This document shows positions 59,501-64,000 of a DNA stretch of 64,000 bases, piece after piece (position 1 is the stretch's first letter; every line of letters begins with the position of its first letter). The notes beneath the pieces were generated by a model. That model searched no databases, was not told the origin of the DNA, and saw nothing but the letters and a program-made list of their open reading frames with translations. The stretch comes from Klebsormidium nitens (lineage: Eukaryota; Streptophyta; Klebsormidiophyceae; Klebsormidiales; Klebsormidiaceae), in contig DF237236.1 in NCBI GenBank assembly GCA_000708835.1, positions 47,231-111,230 on the forward strand. Reading direction: 5' to 3'. Both the position numbers and the translations under genes were made by a program.

Positions 59501-62500
59501 GACAATCTCAAGCAAGGCGACCGGGTTAAAAACGGAGTTAGCGCACCTGGACTTGAAAGTAGGTTCCCATCGCGATGAGAATCTCCTCCGCAATCTGCAG
59601 GTTCTCCGGGGACGCTTCGCCCGCGAGGTACAACGCGCACGCAACCTGACGTCAGACGACGGAAGAAGTGCTGAAAAACTGGGCCCATTGGAAAGCAGGA
59701 AAGCAGGAAAAAAAGTGATATCTTTTTGAGGGCTCGGAAAGAAAGATAGACGTGGCTGGGAACTTCGTAGGAAACACTTGGATATAAATCTACTGGAAGC
59801 TGCCACGAATCAGAACCAATGGGAGAGACAAATGGTGCGGTTTTCAGAGGATCTGCTTCGAGGGCATGTTGTCCTACTCGGCTTTCAACAGGTTCAAATC
59901 TGCTTCGCTCCATCAAGTCCTTCAACAAGCTCAAATCCGCTTCGCGTTATGAGTTCCTTCAAGGAGAGGTTGGGACTCAAGTGCTGAAGGGAGTCAACGG
60001 AATACAATCTGTGCAGCTTCAGGGGGATCAACAGTGCACGCAAGCTATTCATGGGCTGCCGCATGCTCGGATACGGGCTGGCGAAGAATCATGTGACTTG
60101 TAACCTCCCGACTTGGACGAGTTTGCAGGACATTCGAATCGCAACAGAGACTATGAGGCAGACAGCGTACTACTCTTTCTTAGAAACAGAAGCAGGGGGG
60201 GCGACTATTTGACTGGCAAGTGTGCAAAACGGCTTTTTGAGGGGATTATTTGCACTCACTGGCAAGTAAAAGGAGTAGTAGGCGGTTTTGTACTGTACAA
60301 TCTTCAAATACCTGCAGGGAAAATTTGTCAAGTCAGGGGCAAGTTGCGGACAGAGCGCTGCCAGCCTGAACGACGTATGTTCTATGTGAAACTTCTGATA
60401 GTGTTTCCTAGTGCAATTCTATCTTCAACCCCTCTCTAAGTTTATCCGACGAGACCAACTCCACCGAAATTCCAAGGAACGAACCACAGAACAAGAGGAC
60501 TCAACGATCCAACGGAATCAACGACCGTGCAACTCCGACTCTGTCCCTGATGCACTATAGGTGCGTAAGTACCGCACGCCTCACGTTGACATTGTGTACT
60601 TGGAGAGATCCACGGTGCCCTCCGGTGTCGTAATCAGGTCGAGCTGCTGCCCGCACGCCGTCTGGTACGTAACCTGCGAAATTAGCAGACAATTTCCATC
60701 ACCCTGCGAAGAAATTAGAATCGAAGGCGACTCACGGTAGACGACGTCATCTTGAGAAGGATCCCAAAAGAGAAGATGCTCCACTGAGCCAACTTCTTTC
60801 GACCTACGCAAAAAGCAGCGGGTTAACAGAAGGGACGTGGTCATTTGGTCAGAGTAAGTGTATTCATTGGCCCGGGCCACGATGGATCCATCTGCCGGCG
60901 AGGACCATAAGTGTAATCTTATGCACTTTAAGGTTAGCCATTAAGCAAACAGCCGATGATCTTGTCACGGCATGTCCTACCGACCCACACGTTCAAAGAG
61001 CATCTTCTTCGGAGAGACCTATTCGAGAGAATCTCACAGATACTTGGCGAAGGAACTTCCGGAAGAAGCGTATGTGAACCATGGTCAAGGGTCAAGACGA
61101 TCGGAAGAGGAAGAGGTCCTTTGAGGCCTCGGTCCAACGAATGTGCCAAATCACAGCAACAAACCTGAAACCCACCCTTGCATCAAAGATCCGAAAGGCC
61201 GAAAGCGAGGTGATAAATTAGGCCTTAGCCCGATTTCGGGGGCGGAGCAAGGCTCACGTCATGAAAGAGGTCCACGAGGTCGATGTAGATTGGCAACGCC
61301 TTGAAGTGCCGCTTCAGAATGCGGTATATGTGGCTGTCCAGCAGTATGCCGTCGTTGATTGCAATCAAGCCCACCTGGAGAACAAGCAGGTGCCACGTGT
61401 CAAAACCAGAGGCCACAGGGCTTAAGCCTCGTCTTGTCCGGGCTCTATCGAAGATCATGCCGTCAGTAATTCACCTGGTGAACCCAAAAAGCTCACGCAA
61501 CAAGCTTCAGCCCGCGTTCTTTCGGTGCTTAGCTCTCACAAAGAGATGAACGAGCTTGACTTTGAGTTGCGGGTGAAATGGGCTTCCCAGTCCCCTGCAG
61601 GTTTCTCACTGACTACATCGGCCAACTGATTCTGACAGTTTACCGCAGAGCGTGGACGACTTGGGGCGAAATTCGAAGGGCTTAGCCCAGATCGTAATTG
61701 ATCAGCAAAGCAGTCGTCAGTATTTGCCCATGTCAAACGGATCCTGCCCAAGTCGAATCTAGAGTCTGCTCCTGCCAAACGCGCAAAAAATCATGTTTCA
61801 GAACTGACCCGAAGAGTAAACAGCCCGTGTCAAGCGCTGATAAACCTCTTCGACTTTTGACGCAGTGCCAACGCTTGGACCGCCGGTTCCGTGTTTGGAC
61901 CGTCTGGTGCTTGTCTGGGCCAGAGTGTCATGAAGATTTGCACCAACACGTTGATCAATTGCGCCAAATCCCAAAATGATTTACTGAGTGTCGGGCCACT
62001 ACAATTAAGATTTGGAGATATCATGGAAGGTTGGGACTGGTCCGGCCTACTTGCCTGGGGCACCCGGTACCAGCACGGTTGGCCCCTCCTCGTGACAGAC
62101 TTGTCCATGATGTCATCCTCAACCAGGAAGTAGCCTTGCAACTGCAGGGCATAAATAGGCATCTTGAATCCCCGATTCCCTTCACTCCTCCATTGATTCT
62201 GCTCTACTGCACAGAACTCGCGTTTAACTATCTGCTTTTTGTGTTCTTTGCAAGAGAATTCTGATTGCTTGACAATGGATGCAGCGCAGCTTTTCAAGGC
62301 TTTCTATGACAAGGAACCAACTTCGCAGAGATTTGCTGAGCTCGGTCTCAGGACTCAAGTGATCTGCAAGCTCACCCACTCTATACACCACCCCAGGGCG
62401 CACGCCCGAAACTCCTCCTCGTCCGTAAGGTTCCCTTCCTTCAGTAACCGCAGGCTGTCAATTACTGACAGCCCCCTATTCAACTTCCCCCCCGGCACCG

Positions 62501-63814
62501 TGTAGTCGGTCATCTGCAAGGATCAGGACGCAAATGACGTCCTCGTTTTAGAACATGTTGAGGCAGCTTCGAAAAGATGAAGGTTTTAAAAAGATCAATA
62601 GCAAGCAATCATTTCTTTCACTGCTCTGTCTTTGCCATGGCTGCCGCATCTGGCTTGGTTAAAGAAGACGTTCTCCGTGAGCCCCGGCAAAGGTGGACCC
62701 TCACTGAACAGCTTTGACGAAACACGAGCTTCGACGGTCTGCCTGAGTTGGAACCAATCAGTTGGAAAAGCAATTCTTTCCAGACCCCTCTGACCACAGT
62801 CAGCGAGGTCCGTTCAGAGAGTTGCACGGAGGTGCAAGTGGCATCGAGGCATGTCCGCTTGCGGATATTCCAACGACGGATGCCAGCGGAACGAGCCTTC
62901 GCTCAATCAGCTACATTCTCTGCGAAGTTGATGCCATCATTTAATCGTTCAGGGCATGCTACCCTTGGCGCGGGCGGATCATACCTTCTTTGTCCAGGCC
63001 CTCGCTTCTTCGGTGAATGTGTAGACCTTGCTGTCCTCCAACAGCTCCCTCACTAGTTGCTCATACACTTTTAGGAATAGGTCTTTGCTGCTCGCCAACT
63101 TCTCCTTACTCAGACCATTGGCCGCTGTGGAAAGAATTTACAGTGTCAGGAGATATGAGGGGGTAAAAAAAAAATTGAAGTCCGGTAGTTGATACCGTCA
63201 CCAAAAGTATTGACTACTCATTGACTGGAGGGTCTTCACATCATGCATTGTTGGAGCGACTGAATATCTTCTTGTGGTGGTTAAAGGTATGATTCACAGT
63301 ATTGGAAGGAAACTGGGCGTTGAACCTAGAAGCACTTGGTCTTGCCTTTGATAAAACAAAAGCCGTGCAGCATATGGGAGAAAAGCCCAGACACGCATTG
63401 ATCAAGTGCACATCGTTTGTTCGCTTAATCAATGCATTTCTGTGGCTTTTCTCCGAGATGCGCTGCAACTTGTTTTGGGCTCTCCTTGACAGATCTGCGC
63501 ACGGACTAGTGTTGGAAGTGTTGGTTCGCAACATTGACAAACAGTAACAATCAGATCTCCCATTGCACGGGCCAGTAAAATCCAATGGGGGCAGAGCATC
63601 AATCAAGCTAACTCCATTCCAGGAGCTTTCGGAGGTATGCTTTGATTGAATCACCACCACAGCAGCCAGCAGGTGAAAACTCTCAGAGCAGATGAGTAAA
63701 GCCAGTAAAGACTTATAATCGATAAAAGCTCAGGATTACAGCGATCTAGATGCATTTGACAAGGATTCCCTCACCTTCGCAGGTAGCATTGCTTCCATCA
63801 AGCACGGTCGCCAT
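56517..63814 (-). CDS. Farnesyl diphosphate synthase, 13 exons
   Basis: Condenses DMAPP with two IPP to make FPP, the precursor of sterols, sesquiterpenes and prenyl groups. Exons: 63775-63814, 62985-63124, 62376-62513, 62055-62141, 61258-61374, 60585-60673, 60260-60311, 59547-59645, 59009-59053, 58455-58544, 57639-57710, 56814-56894, 56517-56564; all phases agree, giving 365 aa. The first Asp-rich motif is DDIMD (about 115-119) in [20 protein letters not shown], followed by QPCWYR. The aromatic YF pair before it is the usual FPP chain-length signature. The second Asp-rich motif is DDYLD (255-259). Also present: [64 protein letters not shown] and the basic C-terminus VYKRQK. The start [13 protein letters not shown] has no clear targeting peptide, suggesting a cytosolic enzyme. 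Intron 4 uses a GC donor (CAG|GCAAGT). Confidence 0.98.
59883..59956. repeat. Short imperfect tandem duplication in FPPS intron 7
   Basis: ttcaacaggttcaaatctgc at about 59885 is followed by ttcaacaagctcaaatccgc at about 59930, a period of about 45 bp. It is intronic and shows no clear link to the neighbouring exons. Confidence 0.7.
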
Positions 63815-64000
63815 GATCTTGACTTCGTCAGCCTCTTTCTGGTATCACAGAAGGATTCTTGCACGACACTACATTAAAATCAACTACCCGGAGCCTCCTA
63901 CTTCAGCGCTTTTTGTGTTTGAACGATGTTCAATGCAGGGATTGGCAAGGAATGCAGCATGCTGCCAACTCTGTCAAAGTAATCGTGCGCGAGTGCGCGC

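Overview
This is nuclear DNA from an intron-dense eukaryote of the green lineage. The evidence is a nucleus-encoded plastid ribosomal protein bL27 with a transit-peptide-like leader, a RuBisCO-LSMT-like SET methyltransferase, a plant-type SGF29, plant-type DHHC, NHL/SMP-30-like and TLC proteins, an F-box/LRR-like protein, and small exons (14-400 nt) joined by GT-AG and some GC-AG introns. A streptophyte alga (Klebsormidium-like) would fit, but that is inference. No prokaryotic operons, tRNA, rRNA, CRISPR or intact transposons were seen.

Layout: catalase (-, 0.5-7.0 kb); DHHC palmitoyltransferase (-, 9.5-15.5); SET-domain methyltransferase (+, 16.5-22.4); a gene-poor stretch with one unrecognised ORF (+, 24.4-25.1); TLC-domain membrane protein (+, 28.4-30.5); NHL/SMP-30-like beta-propeller protein (-, 32.0-37.3); intronless F-box protein (+, 38.4-39.8); a weak membrane-protein gene fragment (-, about 40.6-41.0); SGF29 of the SAGA complex (-, 42.0-45.5); plastid bL27 (+, 46.3-48.0); cysteine-less peroxiredoxin-like protein (-, 49.0-52.7); sulfotransferase-like protein (+, 53.6-55.5); farnesyl diphosphate synthase (-, 56.5-63.8). 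Exon structures for 11 genes were assembled by hand; all keep phase and give complete reading frames, except the TLC gene, which carries a 67-bp frameshifting tandem duplication. The genes are unrelated in pathway. Several are divergent pairs sharing 0.7-1.1 kb upstream regions (DHHC/SET, NHL/F-box, SGF29/bL27, Prx-like/sulfotransferase).

The most unusual signal is a repeated architecture. In at least three genes (catalase, NHL/SMP-30-like, Prx-like) an exon edge, including its splice site, has been tandemly copied into the adjacent intron and has decayed there in 1-6 copies. This produces arrays of decoy splice sites. The frameshifting duplication in the TLC exon may be a fresh product of the same process. 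Other notable points are a clade-3 (bacterial/animal/fungal-like) catalase in a plant-like genome, a 14-nt microexon in SGF29, GC-AG introns, and an assembly gap sitting inside a palindrome in a divergent promoter.
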